A DNA stretch of 43,177 nt from Gallionella sp. (GCA_023229845.1 JALNYK010000026.1:1-43177), one strand, 5' to 3'. Counted from the first letter of the stretch, positions 22,726 to 33,866 are shown. Notes: generated from the letters alone by a model not told the origin. Numbers and translations: made by a program.

Positions 22726-23631
22726 ATGTGGTTTAAGAATATCTTCGTTTATCGTCTGCCCGCCGACTGGGCCATTACCGAGGCCGCGCTGCAGGAAAAG
22801 CTGGCGCTCAAGCAGCTTCAACCTTGCAGCGGTTTGGAGAAACAGAGCCGGGGATGGGTCTCCTGTCGTGGCGACGATCGCCTCGTTCTCTCGGCGAATC
22901 AGCAAATCCTGTTTTCGCTGGGCGTAGAGCAGAAGTTGTTGCCGGCCTCGGTCATCAACCGGTTTGCCAAAGATCGGGTTGCCGACATCGAGGCGCAACA
23001 GGGTTACAAGGTTGGCCGCAAAGGGATGAAGGAGATCAAGGAATCGGTCACCGACGATCTGCTCCCGAGAGCCTTTGTGTTGCAGCGTGCAACGTATGCG
23101 TGGCTGGATCCCATTAATGGTCGGCTGATCGTCGAGGCCGCCTCGTCGGCCAAGGCCGATGAGTTGCTGGAGCAGTTGATCAAGTCGGTGGACGATCTGC
23201 CGCTCAAGCCGCTGAACACCGAAATGTCCCCCGTTGCGGCGATGACCGACTGGCTTTCCAGCGGAAATGCGCCGGCCGGTTTTACGATAGACCGCGAACT
23301 TGAGCTCAGGGCTACCGGTGAAAGCAAAGCAACGGTGCGTTATGCCAACCATGCTCTGGAGGGGGATGAAATTCTGGCTCACATCGCCGCAGGCAAACGT
23401 GTCACCCGGCTTGGAATGACGTGGAACGACCGGATTTCCTTTGTGCTCACCGAGCAACTGCAAATCAAGCGACTGGAATTTCTCGATATCATCAAGGAGG
23501 AATCGACGATGCTGGCCGATTCCGAGGATGAGCTGTTTTACCTGGACTTCACGCTGATGACCGGCGAGCTTGCCAAGATGCTGACCGACCTGATCGAAGC
23601 GCTGGGCGGCGAGCTTGAGAACAGGACTTGA
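22726..23631 (+). CDS. rdgC: Recombination-associated protein RdgC
   Basis: A 301-residue nucleoid-associated protein that forms a ring on double-stranded DNA and limits RecA activity. The sequence shows the family start (MWFKNIFVYRL), the central conserved stretch LPRAFVLQRATYAWLDP and the C-terminal part FYLDFTLMTGELAKMLTDLI. Length is normal. It is a single gene between uvrB and parE with its own promoter. Confidence 0.95.
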   Translation: MWFKNIFVYRLPADWAITEAALQEKLALKQLQPCSGLEKQSRGWVSCRGDDRLVLSANQQILFSLGVEQKLLPASVINRFAKDRVADIEAQQGYKVGRKGMKEIKESVTDDLLPRAFVLQRATYAWLDPINGRLIVEAASSAKADELLEQLIKSVDDLPLKPLNTEMSPVAAMTDWLSSGNAPAGFTIDRELELRATGESKATVRYANHALEGDEILAHIAAGKRVTRLGMTWNDRISFVLTEQLQIKRLEFLDIIKEESTMLADSEDELFYLDFTLMTGELAKMLTDLIEALGGELENRT

Positions 23632-23760
23632 ACCGGTTCGAGGGATTGTTCGCTGGATTTGTCTGTCAGGATGCTGGGTACAATTTCGCCGTTGCGGGAG
23701 TCGAATCGCGGTATTCCGGATGTTTTGCGCTGCATATCGTTTAACAATTAGGAGTAGCAG

Positions 23761-25723
<1,963 letters not shown>

Positions 25724-25731
<8 letters not shown>

Positions 25732-28141
25732 CCTTCCGCAAAACGATCTGTTCGAAGGTATTGAAGGCGAGCAGCCTTCCGACAATGTTCAACCCGAACA
25801 GGAAGTGATCGAACCCGCTGCAAGCAGCGGCGGCGGCAACGTCCGCCAGTTCGCACCGCTGCCGCCGCCGCCCGACGGCGACTCCGTGCCGCTCGCGCAG
25901 TACGCCGAGCGCGCCTATCTGGAATACGCGGTGTCGGTCGTCAAGGGGCGCGCACTGCCGGATGTGTGCGACGGACAGAAGCCGGTGCAGCGCCGCATCC
26001 TCTACGCGATGCGCGAGATGGGGCTGGCGCACAACAGCAAGCATGTGAAGTCGGCGCGCGTCGTCGGCGAGGTGCTGGGCAAGTTCCACCCGCACGGCGA
26101 CTCGTCGGCTTACGAGGCGATGGTGCGATTGGCGCAGGGCTTCTCGATGCGCTATCCGCTGGTGGACGGTCAGGGCAACTTCGGTTCGCGCGACGGCGAC
26201 AACGCGGCGGCGATGCGTTACACCGAAACGCGACTGACCCCGATAGCCGACCTGCTGCTGTCCGAGCTGAGCATGGGCACGGTGGACATGAAGCCGAACT
26301 ACGACGGCCACTTCCAGGAGCCGGCGATGCTGCCGGCGCGCCTGCCTATGGTGCTGCTCAACGGCGCATCCGGCATCGCCGTGGGTATGGCGACCGAGAT
26401 ACCGTCGCACAACCTGCGCGAGATCGGCACGGCCGCAGCACTCTGCGTGCGCAACCCGGACTGTTCGGATGCGGAGCTGATGGCCTCGATCACCGGCCCC
26501 GACCTGCCCAGCGGCGGGCAGATCATCTCGTCGGCGCACGAGATACGCGAGTGCTACCGCACCGGGCGCGGTTCGCTGAAAATGCGCGCGCGCTGGAAGA
26601 TCGAAGAGATGGCGCGCGGCCAGTGGCGCGTGGCCGTCTACGAACTGCCGCATGGCACCTCCGCGAAGAAGATCATGGAGGAGATCGAGGAACTGACCAA
26701 CCCCAAGGTCAGGGCCAACAAGAAAGCCTTGTCGCAGGAACAGGTGCAGTGCAAGCAACTGCTGTTGTCCGTCATAGATCGGGTGGCCGACGAGTCCGAC
26801 AAGGACCACGCGGTGCGTCTGGTGTTCGAGCCGAAATCCAGCCGCCAGTCCGCCGACGAGCTGATGACTATCCTGCTCGCGCACACCAGCCTGGAGAGCT
26901 CGCTGCAGCTCAACATGGTGATGATCAGTCTGGACGGTCGCCCGAAGCAGAAGCCCATGGCCGAGATCCTGCGCGAGTGGGGCCAGTTCCGCCTGGCTAC
27001 CGTGCGCCGCCGTTGCGAGCATCGCCTCGGTCAGGTCAACGACCGCATCCACATCCTCGACGGCCGCATGATCGTCTATCTCAATCTGGACGAGGTGATT
27101 GCGCTGATCCGCGAGTCGGACGAACCTAAGCCTGCATTGATAGCACGCTTCGATCTGTCCGACCGGCAGGCCGAGGACATCTTGGAGATCCGCCTGCGCC
27201 AGCTGGCGAAGATGGAAGGCATCAAGATCGAGCGCGAGCTGCAACAGTTGAAGGACGAGGGTGCGGAACTGGGCAAGCTGCTCGGCTCCGATTCCGCGAT
27301 GCGCCGCCGCGTCGCGAAAGAGATCGACGACGACATCAAGACCTTCGGCGACGAACGCCGCACGCTGATCGAGCAGGCCGAGCGCGTCGTGCTGACCGCG
27401 CAGGTCGTGGACGAGCCGGTCACTGTGGTGATCTCGCGCAAGCACTGGGGACGCACAAGGCAGGGCCACGGTCTCGACCTCTCCGGCATCTCGTTCAAGG
27501 AAGGCGACGGCCTGCTGGGCGCGTTCGAATGCCGCACCACCGACCACTGCATCGTCATTTGCAGCAACGGCCGCGTGTGCAGCATCCCGGTGCACCAGCT
27601 GCCGGGCGGCCGCGGCGACGGCGTGCCGCTGTCCACGCTGATCGACGTAGCGACCGGCGCGAAGATCGTCCACGTGATCTGCGGCAACGCCGAACAGCAT
27701 GTGCTGCTGGCCACTTCCGCCGGTTACGGTTTCTCCTGCACGATAGCTAACATGATCGGCCGCAACAAGGCCGGCAAGCAATTCATCAGCGTGGAAGACG
27801 AGCAGATTTTGCAACCGGCATTGTTCGCCCCGTCCGAGAAATCGCTGGTCGTCGCCGCCTGCCGTTCCGGCCGTTTGCTCGCCTTCCTGCTCGTCGAGAT
27901 GAAGCAGCTTTCCGGCGGCGGCAAAGGCGTCGTGGTGATGGGTATCGCGGAGGACGACGAGTTGGCCGCGGTCACGGTGATCGCCAGTCCCCGTGTCACG
28001 GTGATCGCGACCAACGGCAGCCGCGAGCAGGTGATACAGCTCAACGACAAGGACCTGCAAGGCCACTTCGGCAAACGTGCCCGCATGGGCAAGATGCTGC
28101 CGGTGAAGGGCAAGTCGTTTGTGGCTGCTCTTAAGTCGTAG
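25724..28141 (+). CDS. parC: DNA topoisomerase IV subunit A
   Basis: DNA-cleaving subunit of topoisomerase IV, 805 residues. The catalytic tyrosine is Tyr166 (AAMRYTETRLT). The quinolone-resistance region reads HPHGDSSAYEAMVRLAQ, with Ser127 and Glu131 at the positions of E. coli Ser80 and Glu84, the drug-sensitive residues. A 50-residue Gln/Pro/Gly-rich N-terminal extension precedes the winged-helix core. The C-terminal region holds a reduced beta-pinwheel. It overlaps parE, so the subunits are translationally coupled. The TAG stop begins inside GTAGGTC, which resembles the head of the class B repeats seen elsewhere. Confidence 0.96.
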
Positions 28142-28171
28142 GTCAGGCCGATATTTTTAAAGCGTAACGCA

Positions 28172-28663
28172 ATGAACCATAACAAGAAAATAACTGTGCT
28201 GTTCGTCTGCATGGGCAACATCTGCAGATCACCCACCGCCGAGGCGGTGTTCCGTCATTACGTCGAGAATGCGGGGCTGTCGGAACATATCCAGATCGAC
28301 TCGGCGGGCACGCACGATTACCACATCGGCGAACCGCCCGATGCGCGCACCCAGCGGGCGGCGCAGCAGCGCGGCTACGATATGAGTGCGTTGCGCGGCA
28401 GGCAGGTCGGGGCGTCGGACTTCGAACGCTTTGATTTCGTGCTGGCGATGGATCGCGCCAACCTCGCTATCCTGCAACGCCTTGCGCAACAGGGCGGGGG
28501 CGACCCGCACCTGTTCCTCGAATACGCCAAACATCACAAGGAACGCGAAGTTCCCGATCCCTACTACGGCGGCGCGGATGGTTTCGAACGCGTGCTGGAC
28601 ATGGTGGAGGATGCGGCGGAGGGGCTGTTGTTGCATATCAGGCAGAAACAATTCGAGCGTTAA
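28172..28663 (+). CDS. Low-molecular-weight protein tyrosine phosphatase
   Basis: A 163-residue cytosolic phosphatase of the arsenate-reductase fold. The P-loop is VCMGNICRS (nucleophile Cys13, Arg19, Ser20; C-x5-R-S) and the general acid Asp lies in VPDPYYGG, so the active site is complete. In bacteria such enzymes often act on tyrosine kinases of exopolysaccharide export, but no such genes are present here. It follows parC by 30 bases and may share its transcript. Confidence 0.93.
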   Translation: MNHNKKITVLFVCMGNICRSPTAEAVFRHYVENAGLSEHIQIDSAGTHDYHIGEPPDARTQRAAQQRGYDMSALRGRQVGASDFERFDFVLAMDRANLAILQRLAQQGGGDPHLFLEYAKHHKEREVPDPYYGGADGFERVLDMVEDAAEGLLLHIRQKQFER

Positions 28664-29051
28664 GCCCCAGCCCTTTGTTTCTTGAGGTTGAGCGGAAGCA
28701 TTTTTCCGCGCGATTTCCTCTTCTTTTCAAGTCTTCCCCAGAGCATGGGCGAAGATGAATTCCATTTGCACGGATAACTTGGGCATCCCATCTGCTCAAA
28801 TTTACGGCGAGTGGTAATCCCCCTCATTTCCTCCGTGTTTTTTGCTGTGTCAGTCCTCCTGAGGCCTTGTATTTACTCGCACAACCAAATTGTCCTCGAT
28901 TTTTTCATCTGAAATGAGAGTTTCACACCTTAAGTGAAAAATATGTAAATAATTGCGCGGGGTAACACTTTATTACTATATCCATCTTGCCATATATGAC
29001 TATGCATTTCACCTGTGCGGGTTATAGGCGTTAACAATCATCTCGCTTAGC
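28664..29051. other. AT-rich gene-free stretch before the heme chemoreceptor
   Basis: No reading frame of note. A hairpin with stems GCGGAA and TTCCGC (28692-28709) could act as a weak terminator for the phosphatase gene, although no T-run follows. The last 130 bases are AT-rich and probably hold the chemoreceptor promoter, but no convincing -35/-10 pair was found. Confidence 0.5.
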
Positions 29052-30693
29052 ATGTCAAATGATAAATACGATAAATCGCGAGATGCGGAAATTATGAAAA
29101 TATGGGTACGCTTGGTTGGTGGGATATTGATCATATTAACCATTGCATGGTCCGGCATGATTTGGTGGAGCACCGTCCAGCAACGGGAGTCCGCAATCGA
29201 ACAGGCCCGCAGTTATTCTTACAGTGTGCACCATATGACCTTGTCCGGCCTGACGGGCATGATGATTACCGGCACGGTTAGCCAGCGTGCGGTCTTTCTC
29301 GATCAAATACGTCAATCCGAAGATATCAAGGAATTGAGAGTCATTCGCGGCGAGGCGGTGAGCAATCAGTTCGGCCCCGGCGAGGGAGGCGAAAGCAATG
29401 CCGATCCGGTTGAGCGGGAAGCGATGCAGGCTGCCCAGCCTTACATTCAGGTTGTCCAGGATGGCGACGGCGAGAGCCTGCGTGCGGTCATTCCGGCCAT
29501 CGCCCAGAAAAACTACCTCGGCAAAAATTGCTTGACGTGTCACTCGGTTCCCGAGGGCTCCGTGCTGGGAGCCGTCAGCATGAGAATTTCACTCGATAAG
29601 GTGAATGCTTCCGTTCTGGATTTTCGCTTGAAAATCGTGGTGGCGGCCTTGGTGTTGATGATGCCGGTCGCTTTATTCGTTTATCTCTTTATCAACCATT
29701 CGGTTTGCATTCCGCTGCAGATGATAGCCCGCAACCTGAACGACATCGCGGATGGCGATGGCGATTTGACCAGGCGCTTGGTTGTTTGCGGCAAGGATGG
29801 GATAGGTGAAATCTCGCAGGCTTTCAACAAGCTTATGGTCAAGCTGCAATCCACTATAAATGACATCAAGCTTGGTGCGGAACAAGTGCTGACCACCAGC
29901 ATTAATCTGGCCTCTGTTTCAGCCCAAGGCGCGGCGAATTCGCAAATGCAAAGTCAGGAAGCTTATGCCATGGCCGCTCAGGCTGAAATCATGACCTATA
30001 ACATCGACGGTATAGGCAGCCAGGCCGATGAAGTGCATGGCGTGACCACCCGGTCGCATGAGCTTTCCTTGCGCGGAGGCGAAATAATTTACAACGCCGT
30101 TACCGAGATGAACAAGATCACCGAGACGGTGAGCGAGTCATCGAACATTATTCAGGATCTCGGTCGGCAATCCGATCAGATATCGACCATCGTTAAGGTG
30201 ATCAAGGAAGTTGCCGAGCAAACGAATCTGCTCGCGCTCAACGCCGCCATCGAAGCCGCGCGCAGGCGAACAGGGGAGAGGGTTTGCGGTGGTGGCCGAT
30301 GAGGTGCGCAAGCTGGCGGAGCGCACCAGCCAATCTACCCGGGAAATTACGTCGATGGTCGAGAGGATACAAGCGGGCACCAAGCAGGCGATCGACAGCA
30401 TGGAAGCAGGCGTGGCGCGAGTCAACGAGGGAGCCATGCTGGCAAATCAGGCGGGAGATGCCATCAATCTGATCAAATCCGAGGCGCAAGTGGTGGTGGA
30501 GCGGGTAAGCGAAATTTCGGCATCCCTGCACACGCAAAGCCAAACCAATAGCGAGAATGCCCGGATGGTTGAAAACATTGCCCGCCTGACGGATGAGAAT
30601 AGCTCGGCTTTCCAAAATACCGCCGACTTGACTCATCATTTGAAGGGGTTGGCGGACAACCTGCAAAACATAGTTGGACGCTTCAAAACCTGA
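29052..30693 (+). pseudogene. Heme c-type methyl-accepting chemotaxis protein, frameshifted
   Basis: Two overlapping frames (29052-30302 and the frame closing at 30693) together give one chemoreceptor of about 547 residues. Part one has a transmembrane helix (about residues 17-38), a periplasmic sensor domain with a c-type heme motif CxxCH (NCLTCHS, Cys160, Cys163, His164), a second helix (about 195-215), HAMP and the start of the signalling domain. The frame breaks at the hairpin tip: LALNAAIEAAR continues as AGEQGRGFAVVADEVRKLAE only after a shift near 30256-30265. Restoring one GC to the GCGCGC run would repair it. It may be a true mutation, a variable dinucleotide tract or a sequencing error. 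As written, the product lacks the CheA-coupling tip. Confidence 0.85.
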
Positions 30694-30733
30694 GTTTTTT
30701 TCGTGTGGTTGATTTTTATAGAGGAGGCATTAA

Positions 30734-31081
30734 ATGAATTTTGACGACGCAGTAGCGGCACATATTAAGTGGAAAGTTCGGCTAAACCAATTTATCGATG
30801 GCACCAGTACGGAACAACTCAAGAGCGACACGGTATGCAAGGACAACCTGTGCGACTTGGGAAAATGGATTTATGGTGATGGAGCGAAATTCAACAAACT
30901 TCCTCATTACAAGGACTTGGTGACCAAACACGCGAACTTTCACCGATCTGCGGCGGACGTGATCAAGAAAGTCGAAGGTGGCGACAAACCCGGAGCCAAG
31001 TCGTTGCTGGCCGGACCGTTCACTCTGGCATCAAAGGATACCGTGGCGGCCATCATGGAGTTGAAAAAAGAAGCGAAATAA
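30734..31081 (+). CDS. Free-standing CZB (chemoreceptor zinc-binding) domain protein
   Basis: A 115-residue protein consisting of one CZB domain. The 3-His/1-Cys zinc set is visible: His in AAHIKWKVRLN, Cys in CDLGKWIYGDG, and two His in LVTKHANFHRSAADV. CZB domains usually sit at the C-terminus of chemoreceptors or diguanylate cyclases and respond to zinc or hypochlorous acid. Here the domain is separate and starts 40 bases after the chemoreceptor, behind a strong site (GAGGAGG, 30722-30728), so it may act in trans on that receptor. Confidence 0.9.
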   Translation: MNFDDAVAAHIKWKVRLNQFIDGTSTEQLKSDTVCKDNLCDLGKWIYGDGAKFNKLPHYKDLVTKHANFHRSAADVIKKVEGGDKPGAKSLLAGPFTLASKDTVAAIMELKKEAK

Positions 31082-31103
31082 GCTTGGGTAGCTTTGACAA
31101 GAG

Positions 31104-31137
31104 AGCCGCACGACGAGAGTCATGCGGCTTTCTTGTT
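31104..31137 (+). terminator. Rho-independent terminator after the CZB gene
   Basis: Stem arms AGCCGCA (31104-31110) and TGCGGCT (31123-31129) enclose a 12-base loop and are followed by the T-rich TTCTTGTT. Confidence 0.8.
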
Positions 31138-31152
31138 AACGAAACGACATGG

Positions 31153-31281
31153 CAGGAGTTCAGCTTGGCTGCGCGATAAGCGTAGCAACCTGGCGACCAT
31201 GAAGGTTGCCGCCACCCCGTACGATGAAACGCCCCGAACTCGCGGATATTTCGTAGGAGCCCAGCTCTGCTGGGCGATAAG
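31153..31281 (+). repeat. Two related REP-like units (class D) before msrA
   Basis: The units at 31153-31181 and 31253-31281 share the plan (G/C)AGGAG...CAGCT..GCTG.GCGATAA. The second begins with GTAGGAG and contains the stem CCCAGC/GCTGGG. This matches the general form of GTAG-headed REPs known from other proteobacteria. The area holds no gene. Confidence 0.6.
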
Positions 31282-31305
31282 CACGTTGCGCAACCTGTTG
31301 CCTGA

Positions 31306-31884
31306 TTACTCCCCCAGATTCATCCGCCTGATGTAGTGGCAGGTATAGCCCTGCGGATGTTTGACCAGATAGTCCTGGTGATACTCCTCGGCGCGGTAAA
31401 ACTCCTTGAACGGCACGACCTCGGTGACGATCTTCGCCTGCCATTCGCCGGACGACTCGACGGTCTTGATGACTTCCTCGGTGGTGCGCTTCTGCTCCTC
31501 GTTCGCATGAAAGATCGCCGAACGGTATTGCGTGCCGATGTCGTTGCCCTGGCGGTTCTTCGTGGTCGGGTTGTGCATGCGGAAGAACTCGAACAGCAGG
31601 TGGCGATAGGTCAGCTTCGCGGGATCGAATACGATCTTCAGCGACTCGGCATGTCCCGTCCGCCCGGTCTTCACGATGTCGTAAGTCGCGTTCGGCGTCT
31701 CGCCGCCGGTATAGCCGACCTCGGTCTCCAGCACACCGGGAATCTGGCGGACAAGTTCCTCCATTCCCCAGAAGCAGCCTCCGGAGAGATAGGCGGTTTG
31801 GGTGGGGGTGGGCATGGCATCTCCTTTTGCGAAGGCGGCGGTTGAGAACAGCAGGATGAAGAGGGATAGGAGGCGGAGGAGCAT
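31306..31884 (-). CDS. msrA: Periplasmic peptide methionine sulfoxide reductase MsrA
   Basis: Reduces the S-epimer of methionine sulfoxide in damaged proteins. The catalytic motif GCFWG is present (YLSGGCFWGMEELVR), followed by VGYTGG, FFRMHNPTTKNRQGNDIGTQ and the C-terminal EEYHQDYL. At ATG 31884 the 192-residue product has a signal peptide (MLLRLLSLFILLFSTAAFA), so it should act in the periplasm. The frame stays open up to 32061, but those codons overlap the neighbouring gene and do not resemble the family. Confidence 0.94.
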   Translation of the reverse strand: MLLRLLSLFILLFSTAAFAKGDAMPTPTQTAYLSGGCFWGMEELVRQIPGVLETEVGYTGGETPNATYDIVKTGRTGHAESLKIVFDPAKLTYRHLLFEFFRMHNPTTKNRQGNDIGTQYRSAIFHANEEQKRTTEEVIKTVESSGEWQAKIVTEVVPFKEFYRAEEYHQDYLVKHPQGYTCHYIRRMNLGE

Positions 31885-31930
31885 TGATGCGCGGCTTTTT
31901 GTGCAGGTCCGGTGGATAATGGATTGGGCG

Positions 31931-32623
31931 TCACTTACCGTCTTGCTGAGCAATGGTTGCAGCGAGCTTCTTCGCGAGGCCCGGGCCGACCCCCTGGACT
32001 TTTTGGAGTTCAGATAGCTCGGCATGCTGAATTTGTTCAACGGAACGAAAGCCTGACTCATAGAGGGCGCGGGCAGTTTTTCGACCTACCCCTGGGAGTG
32101 TGAGAAACGAGCGATAAAAGAGGTTGCGGGGGAAATCTTCATACGTATCCGCAAGCCGCTTCCAGAAGGCCGAGTACTCAGGTGTTTGAGCGGCGAGGGT
32201 GTGGAGTTCCCCAAGCTTGACTTCGTCTTTGTGGTCGCTTTCGAAAATTCGTCGGAAATCCAGGAGAAACGGTAAATAGGTCTCTGGATGCTGTGGTCCA
32301 ATATCGGTTGCGTGTTGCGAAGGAGGAAGCTCAGGGAGGTCAATGCCGAGGCTCTTCCAAGATTTGGTCTTGGGAGCCCAAATTCCTTGGCTTTGATCGC
32401 CGTATTGCGGCACCTTACTCGGAGGACCGGCAAACACATCACCATGATGAATGAGAACTGAGTATGGAGTCGTGACGTGAAGCGTCGCAACAAACTCGAC
32501 CCCTTCGAGGATATTTTCGTTTGCGTCGTATGTTGCATCACCGACGAAGTGGACTGGCGGCGTAGGCTGTGGAGATGGCGCCGTTTTCGTTCGTGGTGAG
32601 AACAGTCGCTTGAGCCAGTTCAT
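31931..32623 (-). CDS. Uncharacterised protein with C-terminal helix-hairpin-helix motifs
   Basis: A 230-residue protein. Residues 1-165 match nothing I recognise; they begin with a basic stretch (MNWLKRLFSPRTKTAPSPQP) and contain a beta-rich part. The C-terminus holds two helix-hairpin-helix motifs, LTLPGVGRKTARALYESGF and LQKVQGVGPGLAKKLAATI, which usually bind DNA without sequence preference. Base composition is AT-richer than the surroundings. It follows the next gene upstream by 18 bases on the - strand, so the two form a likely operon. A DNA-related or defence role is only a guess. Confidence 0.75.
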   Translation of the reverse strand: MNWLKRLFSPRTKTAPSPQPTPPVHFVGDATYDANENILEGVEFVATLHVTTPYSVLIHHGDVFAGPPSKVPQYGDQSQGIWAPKTKSWKSLGIDLPELPPSQHATDIGPQHPETYLPFLLDFRRIFESDHKDEVKLGELHTLAAQTPEYSAFWKRLADTYEDFPRNLFYRSFLTLPGVGRKTARALYESGFRSVEQIQHAELSELQKVQGVGPGLAKKLAATIAQQDGK

Positions 32624-32641
32624 GTCTAGAACCTCCGGTAT

Positions 32642-33103
32642 TCATATTGGCACATGGTCTGTTGGCAATTGACCGATAATAACTGCATCGAGATCAATGC
32701 CGGACAACAACATAATTGCTTTATATGCTTCCAGCAATGTGTCATGAATTGACTCAAGGTCGTCCAACATAATCCGCCTTCCCTCATCGGTATTTCTGCG
32801 AAAGTTGTGGTGCCGGTAGAACGAGTGCGAAAGGTGGTTGCGCTTCTCGATGGCACGAGAAAGAAGGGTTTCGAGATGGCTTACCGTTTCAGTTGAGTTA
32901 CCTACGTTCTTAAGCAACTGCCCGAGAGTCTGACGATTTATCTTTTTGAAAAGATCAGATGCGCGCTCTGGATTTTTTTCGTTTAAAAGATTTTCTTCGG
33001 CAACGCCAATCTTGATGAGGATATTGCCGAGTTCAGTCTCAAGTAGCTGAGCTGCTTCTGAAGTCTCTCCGAACTTTCGGTACACATCATCAAGCGTTGG
33101 CAC
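32642..33103 (-). CDS. Uncharacterised helical protein with possible HEPN motif
   Basis: A 153-residue, nearly all-helical protein. Residues 86-93 (IEKRNHLSH: Arg88, His93) match the R-x4-6-H motif of HEPN ribonuclease domains, and the second half (RRIMLDDLESIHDTLLEAYK) fits a helical bundle. HEPN membership is not proven by the motif alone. The start is GTG 33103, with AGGGAGG at a good distance upstream. It is the first gene of a pair with the helix-hairpin-helix gene. AT-richer than the core genes. Confidence 0.7.
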   Translation of the reverse strand: MPTLDDVYRKFGETSEAAQLLETELGNILIKIGVAEENLLNEKNPERASDLFKKINRQTLGQLLKNVGNSTETVSHLETLLSRAIEKRNHLSHSFYRHHNFRRNTDEGRRIMLDDLESIHDTLLEAYKAIMLLSGIDLDAVIIGQLPTDHVPI

Positions 33104-33120
33104 ATAGCCTCCCTGATCGT

Positions 33121-33186
33121 CTAACGTAAAGTAGCCGGCACAAATTCTGGATATTCTGGAGCGAACTGCCGTATAAGCTGCTTCAT
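33121..33186 (-). CDS. Possible 21-codon small ORF upstream of the HEPN-like gene
   Basis: Encodes MKQLIRQFAPEYPEFVPATL plus a final Arg and ends 17 bases before the GTG start of the next gene. TAGGATG about 9 bases before its ATG could be a ribosome site. It could be a leader peptide or chance; there is no other support. Confidence 0.25.
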   Translation of the reverse strand: MKQLIRQFAPEYPEFVPATLR

Positions 33187-33416
33187 GACTTGCATCCTAT
33201 TGATTGCTTTGACAGGGCAAAACATAACACGGCAGAGGCTACTTGCAAAAGCGGCTAGGGTTCGCGGTGCGCATGGGCGCTTGTGGCTACGGCCGCTCGC
33301 GTTGCGGGCTTAACCTGCGCAAGCGTAAACAACACGCCGCAGGCTTGTTGCGGCGGAGACTAACCTTCAGGTTATGTCGGAGCCAATAGCCTGCGCCGCA
33401 AGCGCGCAGCCTTATG
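33187..33416. other. GC-rich structured gene-free stretch next to smpB
   Basis: Holds several hairpins: CGCCGCA/TGCGGCG with a 7-base loop (33335-33355), TAACC/GGTTA with a 4-base loop (33361-33374), and further GC-rich partial complements. No T-run, tRNA or tmRNA signature was found. It may be a composite of decayed repeats, or the 3' flank of smpB. Confidence 0.4.
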
Positions 33417-33866
33417 CTACCGGCGTTCCTTCTTCATCGCGGCGGCAGCCTCGCGTTTCGCGTCCTTTTCCTTTTCCGTTGCGCGTTTGTCATGCTGCTT
33501 CTTGCCCTTGGCGAGGCCGATTTCCAGCTTCACCCGACCGCCCTTGTAGTGCATGTCCAGCGGCATCAGCGTGTAGCCGGCACGCTGGACCTTGCTGATG
33601 ATCTTGTCGATCTCGCTAGCGTGCAGCAGCAGTTTGCGGGTGCGGGTGGGGTCGGGGAGGATGTGGGTGGAGGCGCTGGTCAACGGGCTGATGTGCGAGC
33701 CGATCAGGAAGAGTTCGTTGTCTTTGACGACGACGTAGGCTTCCTTGAGTTGCGCGCGTCCGGCGCGGATGGCCTTGACCTCCCAGCCTTGGAGCATGAG
33801 GCCGGCTTCGTATTTGTCCTCGATGAAGAAATCGTGGAAAGCCTTCTTGTTCTGGATGATGCTCAT
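33417..33866 (-). CDS. smpB: SsrA-binding protein SmpB
   Basis: The protein partner of tmRNA in ribosome rescue, 149 residues. The OB-fold core reads MSIIQNKKAFHDFFIEDKYE, then GLMLQGWEVKAIRAGRAQLK and FLIGSHISPL, and the basic C-terminal tail (GLAKGKKQHDKRATEKEKDA) inserts into the mRNA channel. ATG 33866 matches the family; the frame is open further up to 33935, but those codons do not. It is divergent from ratA. No ssrA gene is in the window. Confidence 0.96.
   Translation of the reverse strand: MSIIQNKKAFHDFFIEDKYEAGLMLQGWEVKAIRAGRAQLKEAYVVVKDNELFLIGSHISPLTSASTHILPDPTRTRKLLLHASEIDKIISKVQRAGYTLMPLDMHYKGGRVKLEIGLAKGKKQHDKRATEKEKDAKREAAAAMKKERR

Noticed and set aside
20461..23463. 1000-codon open frame on the - strand opposite uvrB and rdgC
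   Set aside because: It is the shadow of two clear genes; its translation is low-complexity (His, Arg, Leu, Val rich) and matches no family.
28664..29051. Small RNA or gene in the gap before the heme chemoreceptor
   Set aside because: There is only one weak hairpin and no promoter-terminator pair or coding potential.
29052..30302. Programmed ribosomal frameshift in the heme chemoreceptor
   Set aside because: No slippery heptamer or stimulatory structure was recognised at the break; dinucleotide loss is the simpler reading.
33240..33416. tmRNA (ssrA) next to smpB
   Set aside because: No tRNA-like ends, no TTCGA-type arm and no tag reading frame ending in Ala-Ala were found on either strand.
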